Below are positions 24,597 to 31,874 of a stretch of DNA of 64,000 nt, piece by piece. The notes below the pieces were generated by a model, which was not told the DNA's origin, made no database searches, and saw nothing but the letters and a program-made list of their open reading frames with translations. The DNA is from Mycobacterium colombiense (GTDB lineage Bacteria > Actinomycetota > Actinomycetes > Mycobacteriales > Mycobacteriaceae): contig NZ_MBEI01000083.1 in the NCBI RefSeq assembly GCF_001953985.1, positions 29,826 to 93,825 on the forward strand. Direction: 5' to 3'. Numbering within the stretch: the first letter of the stretch is position 1; the number at the start of each line of letters is the position of its first letter. The position numbers and the translations under genes are program-made.

Positions 24597-25390
24597 ACGG
24601 CCCGCTGGCCGGCGCGCTGCTGTTGGCGCTCGCGCTCCTCGTCGTTCGGCCCTCGCCGCGACTGCGCCTGTCGGCCTTACGGCGCCGCCGGCTCCCAACG
24701 GTCGGGCTTCGTGGGGCGGGCTGCGTCGCCGCGGGTGTCGGCTGCTTCGCCCTTGTCGTGCTGCCGCTGACCACCGTCCTGTGCCTCGCGGTCGTGGGCA
24801 CGACCGCGGGACTGCGATACCGGCGGCGGCGGAGCATCCGGCGCGCCACGGCTGAGGGCGACGCGCTGCAATCCGCGCTCGACGTGCTGGTCGGTGAATT
24901 GCGGGCCGGTTCGCATCCGGTGCGCGCCTTCGGCGTCGCCGCCGACGACACCTCCGGCGCGGTTGCGGCGTCGCTGCGTTCGGTGGCGGCGCGGGCCCGG
25001 CTGGGGGCCGACGTCGCGGCCGGCCTGGCCGCCGCGGCCCGCGGCTCGGCGCTGCCCGGGCACTGGGAGCGCCTTGCGCTGTGCTGGCGGCTGGCCAGCG
25101 ACAACGGGCTGGGAATAGCCACCCTGATGCGCGCCGCGCAGCGCGACATCGCTGAGCGGCAACGGTTCTCGGCTCGCGTCTCGTCGAGCATGGCCGGCGC
25201 GCGGGCAACCGCGACGATACTGGGCGCGCTGCCGGTGCTCGGCGTGCTGCTGGGCCAGCTGATCGGGGCCAGGCCACTGGGCTTCTTGCTCGGTGGGCAC
25301 GCGGGCGGATGGCTGTTGCTCGTCGGGTCGACGCTGGCCTGCGTCGGGCTGCTGTGGGCGGATCGCATCGCCGATGGGGTGGCGTCGTGA
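24593..25390 (+). CDS. tadB: Tad inner-membrane platform protein TadB, Rv3658c type
   Basis: A 265-residue protein with two N-terminal membrane segments (LAGALLLALALLVVR and CVAAGVGCFALVVLPLTTVL). A central cytoplasmic type II secretion F domain follows (GDALQSALDVLVGELRAGSH), then two C-terminal segments. TadB and TadC form the platform that couples the ATPase to pilin extraction. The ATG at 24593 overlaps the tadA stop, matching the H37Rv length. Confidence 0.9.
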   Translation: MNGPLAGALLLALALLVVRPSPRLRLSALRRRRLPTVGLRGAGCVAAGVGCFALVVLPLTTVLCLAVVGTTAGLRYRRRRSIRRATAEGDALQSALDVLVGELRAGSHPVRAFGVAADDTSGAVAASLRSVAARARLGADVAAGLAAAARGSALPGHWERLALCWRLASDNGLGIATLMRAAQRDIAERQRFSARVSSSMAGARATATILGALPVLGVLLGQLIGARPLGFLLGGHAGGWLLLVGSTLACVGLLWADRIADGVAS

Positions 25391-25451
25391 GGAGGGCCGC
25401 ATGAACCTCGCCGCCGACGATGCAGAGCGAAGTGATGAGGAGGAGGGGCGC
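25391..25451 (+). repeat. MIRU-like element with duplicated tadC start
   Basis: Between the tadB TGA and the tadC ATG the sequence contains GACGATGCAGAGCGAAGTGA followed by TGAGGAGGAGGGGCGC, the consensus type of mycobacterial interspersed repetitive units. The block GG(A/G)GGGC(C/G)GCATGAACCTCGC appears twice, 51 bases apart. There are therefore two in-frame ATGs, at 25401 and 25452, each with its own purine-rich ribosome-binding sequence. Confidence 0.7.
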
Positions 25452-26045
25452 ATGAACCTCGCGGCGGTGCTGCTGGCCGCGGCGCTGTGGGTCGGTCCCG
25501 GTCCCTCGCTGGTGCGCAGCCGCGCGGGGACGCCGATGCGTGGCGGTCGGCGGGGGCGGGGCCAGCCACCGTCGCGCGGGCCGGATCCGCTGGCGGTCGC
25601 CTCCTGCCTGGACGTGTTGGCCGTCTGCCTGGCGGCGGGGATGGCCGGGTCGACGGCCGCCGCGGCGGCGGCCCCAGCGGCGCCGCCGAAGCTGGCCGGG
25701 GTGTTGCGCCGCGCCGCCGACCTGCTCGCGCTCGGTGCCGATCCCGCTGTCGCATGGTCTATTCCGCCCCGTCCGCAGAACGCGGCCGATCCGAAGATCG
25801 ATGCGCTGCTGCGGCTGGCGAGGCGGTCGGCGTCCTCGGGCATGGCGCTGGCCGGCGGCGTCACCGAGCTGGCCGAGGAGTCCCGCCACGACGCCGCGCA
25901 CGCGGCGACCGCCGCGGCCGAGCGGGCCGGCGTGCTGATCGCCGGACCGTTGGGCCTGTGCTTCCTCCCGGCGTTCGTCTGTTTGGGCATCGTCCCGGTG
26001 GTGGCCGGTCTGGCCGGCAATGTCTTGCAGTCGGGCCTGCTGTGA
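25452..26045 (+). CDS. tadC: Tad platform protein TadC, Rv3657c type
   Basis: A 197-residue protein with type II secretion F-domain character. An N-terminal hydrophobic segment (LAAVLLAAALWVGPGPSLV), a central small-residue-rich region (VASCLDVLAVCLAAGMAGS) and a C-terminal membrane segment (GPLGLCFLPAFVCLGIVPVV) are seen. I chose the second of two repeated ATGs, because it follows GAGGAGGAGGG and the upstream 17 codons belong to the repeat element. The alternative start at 25401 would add an acidic N-terminal extension. Confidence 0.85.
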   Translation: MNLAAVLLAAALWVGPGPSLVRSRAGTPMRGGRRGRGQPPSRGPDPLAVASCLDVLAVCLAAGMAGSTAAAAAAPAAPPKLAGVLRRAADLLALGADPAVAWSIPPRPQNAADPKIDALLRLARRSASSGMALAGGVTELAEESRHDAAHAATAAAERAGVLIAGPLGLCFLPAFVCLGIVPVVAGLAGNVLQSGLL

Positions 26046-26063
26046 AACGAAAGGAAACGATTG

Positions 26064-26264
26064 ATGGTCAACATGTTTCGCGAATTCGCGGCACGCGTGG
26101 CCGTGCTGATTGCCGACGAGTCGGGCATGTCGACGGTCGAGTACGCCATCGGCACCATCGCGGCGGCCGCCTTCGGCGCGGTGCTCTACACCGTCGTCAC
26201 CGGCGATTCGATCGTCTCGGCGCTGACCAACATCATCGGTCGTGCGCTCAACACCAAGGTGTAG
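26064..26264 (+). CDS. Flp-type pilin-like protein (DUF4244), Rv3656c type
   Basis: A 66-residue protein beginning MVNMFREFAARVAVLIADES. The processing motif is G-M-S-T-V-E-Y, with Gly at the predicted prepilin-peptidase site and Glu-Tyr at +4/+5 approximately, as in Flp pilins. The hydrophobic stretch YAIGTIAAAAFGAVLYTVV then forms the pilus core helix. AAAGGAAAC lies about 9 bases upstream. It is the probable major subunit of the Tad pilus encoded by this locus. No dedicated prepilin peptidase is seen in the window. Confidence 0.85.
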   Translation: MVNMFREFAARVAVLIADESGMSTVEYAIGTIAAAAFGAVLYTVVTGDSIVSALTNIIGRALNTKV

Positions 26265-26287
26265 CCGGCGATGCCGGTGCCTCCACG

Positions 26288-26590
26288 GTGGAGGCGGCGC
26301 TGGGCATCGCCGCGCTCGTGGTGGTGTTGGTGCTCTGCCTGGCCGGTGTCAGCGCGGTGTCGATGCAGGTGCGCTGTGTCGACGCCGCCCGCGAAGCCGC
26401 CCGGCTGGCGGCCCGCGGCGACGAACGCCTCGCGGTGGCCGCCGCGCGCCGGCTGGCGCCCGGTGGTGCGAGAGTCGACCTGCGCCGCGACGGCGACTTC
26501 CTGGTGGCCACCGTCGTCGCGCATTCGAAGCTGTTGCCCACCATCGAGATTGCGGCCAAAGCGGTCTCGGCGGCCGAGCCGTCGCGGTGA
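26288..26590 (+). CDS. TadE-like pseudopilin, Rv3655c type
   Basis: A protein of 100 residues if started at GTG 26288. It has an N-terminal membrane helix (ALGIAALVVVLVLCLAGVSA) and a small extracytoplasmic domain. Its reading frame continues upstream without a stop as VAGDAGAST before VEAAL, which looks like the TadE processing motif, yet no ATG, GTG or TTG exists there in frame. The true start is therefore uncertain. The M. tuberculosis homologue has been reported as a secreted factor acting on macrophage death pathways; that is family knowledge only. Confidence 0.75.
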   Translation: MEAALGIAALVVVLVLCLAGVSAVSMQVRCVDAAREAARLAARGDERLAVAAARRLAPGGARVDLRRDGDFLVATVVAHSKLLPTIEIAAKAVSAAEPSR

Positions 26591-26621
26591 GCGGGGCTCG
26601 GCCACCGTAGTCGCGGCCTGG

Positions 26622-26924
26622 ATGATCATCGCGCTGCTGGCGGCGACCGGTGCCGGCGCGTACCTGGGCTCGGCGGTGGTGGCGCGGCATCGCGCGCAGG
26701 CGGTCGCCGATCTGGCCGCCTTGGCGGGCGCGGCGCGGGTGACTTCCGGAGCGGATGCGGCCTGCGCCAGTGCCGCGGGCGTGGCACGCCGGATGCGGGT
26801 CGACGACATCGGCTGTGCGGTGGACGGTCTCGATGTCATCGTCACCGCGCGGGTGGCCGTCGCGTTCGGCGGCGCGGCGCGGGCCGCCGCGCGGGCGGGG
26901 CCCGCGACCGCAGAAGTCGGCTAA
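26622..26924 (+). CDS. TadE/TadG-like pseudopilin, Rv3654c type
   Basis: The clear coding frame runs from about 26571 to the TAA at 26924 and contains RRGERGSATVVAAWMIIALL, the canonical start of TadE/G proteins, then GAYLGSAVVARHRAQAVADLA. The first usable start codon in frame is the ATG at 26622, giving 100 residues but cutting off the conserved ERGSATVVAAW. A GTG overlapping the previous stop (26587) is in another frame and ends after seven codons. It overlaps the stop of the convergent sensor-domain gene. It is the last gene of the tad unit. Confidence 0.7.
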   Translation: MIIALLAATGAGAYLGSAVVARHRAQAVADLAALAGAARVTSGADAACASAAGVARRMRVDDIGCAVDGLDVIVTARVAVAFGGAARAAARAGPATAEVG

Positions 26925-27958
26925 GGCGCGGCGTCGGGGCTCGGTGACAATCCCGCGGTGGCCAGTTCCTCGTCGGTGGGCAGGCGCAGCGAGACCAGTC
27001 CGGCGTACGTATCCGGTTCGAGTTCCACCCGGTTGACGGTGGCGTGCACCGGCACCCAATCCCCGCCGTGCCCGGGCAGCCGCAATACCCGGCTGGTGGC
27101 ACCCCCACTGAATTCCCTTGTCATGGTGGACATCAGGTCGTGGTCATCGGGGTGAACCCGGGGCTTGCCCGTCTCACTGCTGCGCCAGTCGTAGAAGGTG
27201 CAGGGCTCGTCGAGCCATTTCAGCAGCGACCAGGTGTTGAGGTCGATCAGCGCCCGGTGCACCCCGGCCTGGGCCAGACCGCTGAGGATCCGTTGCGCCA
27301 GATCATCGGTCGACACGTCCGGGCCCCTGAATTCGGACTGCCAGTTCATCGCCCGCGCCACCAAGTGCTCCCGGCCGTCGGGTCCCGGTTCCAGAATCGT
27401 GCGTGCGACAAAACCTATCCGGATCGCCTCTCCCCGCCAGTCGGTGAGATCCCAGGTGCTGCACAGTGTTTGGTCGGGCTTCGCCTTGACCGCCATCGCC
27501 AGCACTTTGGTTTCGTTCGGGTTGAGTTCGCGGGATGGGAGGTCTTCGGCGAAGGCCCTGCCGAAGGTGACCTCGACTTCGGGATTCTTCCCGCTGTTGA
27601 TCAACGATTCGCGGGTATCGGTGGCCACGCCGAGAGTCAGGTCCCACTTCAGCGGCCCCGGAAGCGGCCGCTCGGGCGGCTCGACGTCGGCGGGACCGGT
27701 CCAGACATGCACGCCGTGGATGAAGCCGTCGGACATCACCACCGGTTCGGTGCGAATGATGCGGTCACGCTTGGGCGTGATGCTGGTTAGGGCCTGGCCG
27801 GTCTGCACCGACTCGGCGATCGCCGTGCGAACCGCGGCCAGAAAGGGACTGCGGCGCAGGAACGTGGTGATGGGGACGAGATTTTTGAGCTGGCGACCCT
27901 GCGCCACCACGGTGGGATCACCCCCGAGTGTCTCCACGAGCAACCAGTCGTGGGCCAT
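26921..27958 (-). CDS. Triple sensor-domain protein, Rv3651 type
   Basis: A 345-residue cytoplasmic protein with no membrane segment, matching Rv3651 in length and start (MAHDWLLVETLGGDPTVVAQ). The structure of Rv3651 has been described as three PAS/GAF-like sensor domains without an output domain. Segments such as RIIRTEPVVMSDGFIHGVHV and VLRLPGHGGDWVPVHATVNR fit such ligand-binding beta-sheets. The ATG at 27956-27958 was chosen because the upstream open frame is proline/arginine-rich and unconserved in character. Its stop overlaps that of the tad operon, tail to tail. Confidence 0.85.
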   Translation of the reverse strand: MAHDWLLVETLGGDPTVVAQGRQLKNLVPITTFLRRSPFLAAVRTAIAESVQTGQALTSITPKRDRIIRTEPVVMSDGFIHGVHVWTGPADVEPPERPLPGPLKWDLTLGVATDTRESLINSGKNPEVEVTFGRAFAEDLPSRELNPNETKVLAMAVKAKPDQTLCSTWDLTDWRGEAIRIGFVARTILEPGPDGREHLVARAMNWQSEFRGPDVSTDDLAQRILSGLAQAGVHRALIDLNTWSLLKWLDEPCTFYDWRSSETGKPRVHPDDHDLMSTMTREFSGGATSRVLRLPGHGGDWVPVHATVNRVELEPDTYAGLVSLRLPTDEELATAGLSPSPDAAP

Positions 27959-28053
27959 GCGGCCGATTTTACGGTGGGGCGACGGGTCTAGGGGAGTGCG
28001 GCCGTGGGCATCACGAGGCAAATCGAGTGGGTCGACCGTCGAGCGGTCGGTCG

Positions 28054-30393
28054 TCATCCGCGGAAGGTGTTCTCCCGGGGCCCCCGCGCCAACTCCGCGA
28101 GGACCAGCTTCAGCACCAGCACCGCGCCTGCCTTGTCGAGCGGGTCGTTGCCGTTGCCGCACTTGGGGGACTGCACGCATGACGGGCATCCCCGGGGGCA
28201 CTCGCATGCTTCGATGGCGGCTGCCGTCGCCCCCAGCCAGGTGCGGGCTTGGCGAAAGCCCCGTTCGGCGAATCCCGCGCCGCCCGGGTAACCGTCGTAG
28301 ACGAAGACGCTGGGCAGGCCGAGGGGATCGGGTCCGACGGCGGTGGACAGCCCACCGATGTCGCCGCGGTCGCAGCTGGCCACCAGCGGCAGCAGCCCGA
28401 TCGCCGCGTGTTCGGCGGCGTGCAACGCCCCGGGGATTCGTGTCGCCTCAATGCCCTTGCGCTGCAACGCATCTTCGGTGATGGTGTACATCACCGCCGT
28501 GGTGGCCAGGGTGTGTTCCGGCATGTCCAATTCGATGAAGTCGATCACCTCCCCGGAGAGCCGGCGGCGCAGATATCCCACCACCTGATGGGTGACCCTG
28601 ACCGGCACCACACCCAGCGTGACCGGCCCGAACGTCAGGCGCTCGCCTGCTCCGGTGACGGCGATATCGGTGATCTCGCGCGCGAACGTCGCGTAACCGG
28701 GGTCCTCGGCGTGCACGAACGCGATGCCTTCCTCGGTGTCCAGGGAGTCCACCACGTAGCTGTCGCCTTGATGGAGATACACCGCGCCGGGGTGGACGGT
28801 GGCCGGCGCCTGACCGACGCCGGCGCTGCCCAGCAGCCTTCCGGTGTCGGCCTCCACGATGACGATCTGGCCACCCGCCGAGCCCCGGATATCCACCGCC
28901 GCATGGGGTTCCAGGCCAGGCACCGGAAAGTACTTGCCGCCGCGCCGCCGCAGCAGCCCGTCGTCGACTAGGCCGTCGGCCACCTCGGTGGCGTCGAGGG
29001 CGCGCACCTCCGCTTCGTCCAGCGGCAGTTCGGTTGCGGCGCACAGCAGCTGCGGGCCCAGGATGTAGGGGTTGCCCGGGTCGATCACCACCCGCTCGAC
29101 CGGCTTGTCCAGCAGCGCGGCGGGGTTGTGCACCAGATAGGTATCCAGCGGGTCGTCGCGGGCCACCAGCACCACCAGCGCGCCCTGGCCGCGCCGCCCG
29201 GACCGGCCGGCCTGCTGCCAGAACGAGGCGACCGTGCCCGGGAAACCGGCCAGCACCACCGCGTCCAGACCGGCGATGTCCACGCCCAATTCCAGCGCGT
29301 TCGTGGTGGCCAGGCCCCGCAGCCGGCCCTCGGCCAGCGCACGTTCCAGCGCGGTGCGATCCTCCGCGAGGTAACCGGCCCGATACGACGCGACCTGTCG
29401 GGACAGCTCCGGCGCGATGTCGTCCAACCTGGCTTGGGCGCCCAGCGCGGTCAATTCGGCGGCGCGGCGGGACCGCACGAACGTCAGCGTCTGAGCGCCC
29501 TCGGCGATCAGGTCGGCCATCACGCGCGCCGCCTCGGCGCCGGCGGAACGGCGCACCGGTGCGCCGTTCTCGCCGGTCAGGTCCGCCCGCAGCGCGGGCT
29601 CCCACAGCGCCACCGTCCGGGCGCCCTGCGGTGAACCGTCCTCGGTGACCTCCTCGACCGGCAGCCCGATGAGTTCGGCGGCGGTCGCGCCCGGCGAATC
29701 CGTTGTCGCGCTGGCGAAGATCACCGTTGGCGAGGACGAATAGCGGGCGCACAGTCGTAGCAGGCGGCGCAGCACCATCGCCACGTTCGAGCCGAAAACT
29801 CCACGGTAGTAATGACATTCGTCGACAATCACGAAACGCAGGCCACGCAAGAGGACGCCCCAGCGGGCGTGATTGCGCAAGATCGACAAATGGATCATGT
29901 CGGGGTTGGAGAACAACCACCGCGAACGTTCCCGCGCGAAGCGTCGGACTTCGGTGGGACTGTCGCCGTCGTAGGCGGTCGGCGCGACGTCGTGCAGGCG
30001 CGGAATCGCCGCGGTGAGCGCGTGAGCGGCCCGCAATTGGTCGTGGCCCAACGCTTTTGTCGGCGACAGGTAGAGCACCCGCGCGCGCGGATCGGTGGCC
30101 AACGCGTTGAGGACCGGAAGCTGGTAGGCCAGTGACTTGCCCGACGCGGTACCAGTGCTGAGCACGACGTGACGGCCGGCGTACGCCAGGTCGGCGGCCG
30201 CGAACTGATGCGACCACGGTGATTTGATCCCGCGTTCGGCGAACGCGCCGACCACATCGGGCTCGGCCCAGGCCGGCCAATCGCGCGGCCGGCCGCTGCG
30301 CGGTGGCAGTTCGGCGACATGGCGCAACGGGTGCTCGTCCGAGGCTGTTCCGGCGAGCGCGGCGGCAAGCAGGTCGCGGCCGAAACTCGCCAT
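28054..30393 (-). CDS. DEAD/H-box helicase with C-terminal DUF1998, Rv3649 type
   Basis: A 779-residue superfamily 2 helicase of the YprA/MrfA type. Motif I is LSTGTASGKSLAYQLP, motif II is VIVDECHYYRG and motif VI is QQAGRSGRRGQGALVVL. The C-terminal DUF1998 region ends with a four-cysteine cluster, CECPRGCPSCVQSPKCG, a probable zinc site. The B. subtilis relative MrfA repairs mitomycin-induced DNA damage. A repair role here is inference. The ATG at 30391-30393 follows GAGGGGGTGAG, so I reject about 150 upstream codons of open frame. Confidence 0.92.
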   Translation of the reverse strand: MASFGRDLLAAALAGTASDEHPLRHVAELPPRSGRPRDWPAWAEPDVVGAFAERGIKSPWSHQFAAADLAYAGRHVVLSTGTASGKSLAYQLPVLNALATDPRARVLYLSPTKALGHDQLRAAHALTAAIPRLHDVAPTAYDGDSPTEVRRFARERSRWLFSNPDMIHLSILRNHARWGVLLRGLRFVIVDECHYYRGVFGSNVAMVLRRLLRLCARYSSSPTVIFASATTDSPGATAAELIGLPVEEVTEDGSPQGARTVALWEPALRADLTGENGAPVRRSAGAEAARVMADLIAEGAQTLTFVRSRRAAELTALGAQARLDDIAPELSRQVASYRAGYLAEDRTALERALAEGRLRGLATTNALELGVDIAGLDAVVLAGFPGTVASFWQQAGRSGRRGQGALVVLVARDDPLDTYLVHNPAALLDKPVERVVIDPGNPYILGPQLLCAATELPLDEAEVRALDATEVADGLVDDGLLRRRGGKYFPVPGLEPHAAVDIRGSAGGQIVIVEADTGRLLGSAGVGQAPATVHPGAVYLHQGDSYVVDSLDTEEGIAFVHAEDPGYATFAREITDIAVTGAGERLTFGPVTLGVVPVRVTHQVVGYLRRRLSGEVIDFIELDMPEHTLATTAVMYTITEDALQRKGIEATRIPGALHAAEHAAIGLLPLVASCDRGDIGGLSTAVGPDPLGLPSVFVYDGYPGGAGFAERGFRQARTWLGATAAAIEACECPRGCPSCVQSPKCGNGNDPLDKAGAVLVLKLVLAELARGPRENTFRG

Positions 30394-30690
30394 CTCACCC
30401 CCTCGGTGGATCCGTTGTGAAATCGGCCTTTGAATCGGCCCTGGAATCGGCGTTCGAATCGAGCGGCAGACACAAGTCTGTCGCCGACGCGATGAACATG
30501 GTTGACTATTTGCGGTCGCAGCTTCTGTGTTCGTGTAAAACTTTCGCAGGATCGACGTTGCGGCCGCGGTTCCTGCGAGGTTAATCGGTCGGGTGAAGTT
30601 CCGGCGACTCAGCGAGGTATGGCGGTCGTACCAGGCCCGGGGCATCGAAAGGCGATGCTCCGCACCCAGAAGAAAAGGAAAGATCGAGAG
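30394..30690 (+). promoter_or_regulatory. Divergent control region and long cspA leader
   Basis: This stretch separates the helicase and cspA starts. It holds a 12-bp tandem repeat at 30419-30466 and a TTGACT at 30502-30507, the best -35-like sequence. No clean -10 follows at the right spacing, so the promoter is unproven. If transcription begins near 30530, cspA has a leader of about 150 bases, as is usual for cold-shock genes. AAAGGAAAG before the cspA ATG is the ribosome-binding site. Confidence 0.4.
30419..30466. repeat. Four imperfect 12-bp tandem repeats
   Basis: Four consecutive 12-bp units share the core GAATCGGC (first GAAATCGGCCTT, then TGAATCGGCCCT, GGAATCGGCGTT and CGAATCGAGCGG). 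They lie just upstream of the helicase start and far upstream of cspA. Confidence 0.7.
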
Positions 30691-30894
30691 ATGCCACAGG
30701 GAACTGTGAAGTGGTTCAACGCGGAGAAGGGCTTCGGGTTCATCGCCCCCGAAGACGGTTCCGCCGATGTGTTTGTCCACTACACGGAGATCCAGGGTTC
30801 GGGCTTCCGCACCCTCGAAGAGAACCAGAAGGTCGAGTTCGAGATCGGCCACAGCCCTAAGGGCCCCCAGGCCACCGGAGTCCGCTCCGTCTAG
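30691..30894 (+). CDS. cspA: Cold-shock protein CspA
   Basis: A 67-residue single cold-shock domain, full length for the family. RNP1 is KGFGFIAPE and RNP2 is VFVHYT, the two single-strand nucleic-acid-binding motifs on the OB fold. It starts MPQGTVKWFNAEKGFG, the classic mycobacterial CspA N-terminus. It acts as an RNA chaperone and is often abundant at all temperatures in mycobacteria. A strong intrinsic terminator follows 24 bases after the stop, so it is probably monocistronic. Confidence 0.97.
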   Translation: MPQGTVKWFNAEKGFGFIAPEDGSADVFVHYTEIQGSGFRTLEENQKVEFEIGHSPKGPQATGVRSV

Positions 30895-30917
30895 ACCGAG
30901 CAGACCTGAAACGGATG

Positions 30918-30968
30918 CCCCCCGTGCAGACCCGCCCAGCGGGTCCGGCCGGGGGGTTTCCTATTTTG
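30918..30968 (+). terminator. Intrinsic terminator of cspA
   Basis: CCCCCC (30918-30923) pairs with GGGGGG (30951-30956), and an inner stem ACCCGC (30930-30935) pairs with GCGGGT (30939-30944). TTTCCTATTTTG follows. Confidence 0.85.
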
Positions 30969-31060
30969 TCGCCGCGACCAGCTGCGCATCCCCGTTGGTC
31001 CGGGACGCCGCGCCGATTACCTCAAGACGCGGATGGGTGCCCTGGCCTACTGTCGGTGGC

Positions 31061-31660
31061 GTGAGCCAGCTGTCCTTCTTCACAGCGGAGTCGGTGCCGC
31101 CCGCGGTCGCCGATCTTTCCGGGGTGCTGGCGGCGTCCGGGCAGATCGTTACCGTGGGTGCCACCGGTGAAAGCCCCGTCGCGGGCGCCCGCCTGTCCGT
31201 GGTCGTGGACCAGTCCTGGCGGGCCACGGCGCTGGCCGAGATGATCCGCGAGGCCGGTCTGGTGGCCGAGATCAGCCGGACCGACGAGGACACCCCGCTG
31301 GTGCGCACGGCTGTGGACCCGTCGTTGAGCACGCTGGCCACCGAGTGGACGCGCGGTGCGGTCAAAACCGTGCCGCCGCGCTGGCTGCCCGGGCCGCGCG
31401 AGCTGCGGGCGTGGACGTTGGCGGCCGGAAACCGCGAGGGCGAGCATTACCTGCTGGCATTGGACCCGCACGCGCCGGACACGCACTCGCCGCTGGCGTC
31501 GGCATTGATGCGCGTCGGGATCGCGCCCACCCTGATCGGCACCCGCGGTGGCCGGCCGGCGCTGCGGATCAGCGGGCGCCGCAGGCTATCGCGCCTGGTA
31601 GAGAACGTGGGCGAGCCGCCCGACGGCGATGAGGCGCTTTCGCGGTGGCCGCGAGTCTAG
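31061..31660 (+). CDS. Conserved hypothetical protein, Rv3647c type
   Basis: A 199-residue soluble protein starting at GTG 31061 with MSQLSFFTAESVPPAVADLS. No known motif is recognised. Features seen are a small alpha/beta start (VVVDQSWRATALAEMIREAG), a tryptophan-containing middle (RWLPGPRELRAWTLAAG) and a C-terminal IGTRGGRPALRISGRRRLSR that is strongly basic. It lies between cspA and topA as in H37Rv. The basic tail suggests nucleic-acid contact, a weak inference. The length and start agree with the remembered homologue of about 192 residues. Confidence 0.75.
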   Translation: MSQLSFFTAESVPPAVADLSGVLAASGQIVTVGATGESPVAGARLSVVVDQSWRATALAEMIREAGLVAEISRTDEDTPLVRTAVDPSLSTLATEWTRGAVKTVPPRWLPGPRELRAWTLAAGNREGEHYLLALDPHAPDTHSPLASALMRVGIAPTLIGTRGGRPALRISGRRRLSRLVENVGEPPDGDEALSRWPRV

Positions 31661-31874
31661 GCTGGACATAACGCCCGCAATTGCGTCGGCTTTCCGTCAT
31701 TTTCGCGGAGGTCAGTTTGCGCAGGCCCCGTCAAGGGTGCGAAATTGTCAGATGCCGCAGGGCGAAGGAACGGTCGCGTACCTGAATTTCACCGGAATTT
31801 TCGATGCCGACCTGTCATTCTTCCTGCAGGTGGTCTCGCAGGGGGGACCAATCAGAGATGGAGCGTAAGGGCAG
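31661..31874 (+). other. topA upstream region
   Basis: This 214-base gap precedes the TTG start of topA and should contain its promoter. I see no convincing -10/-35 pair. A short open frame from the ATG at 31751 begins MPQGEGTVAYLNFTG, superficially like the cspA start, but lacks both RNA-binding motifs and has atypical codon use, so I do not call it a gene. Confidence 0.4.

Noticed and set aside
28448..30280. A 610-codon open frame overlapping the DUF1998 helicase in another frame
   Set aside because: Arg/Gly/Pro-rich translation without motifs. It is a GC-rich shadow of a gene whose helicase motifs are clear.
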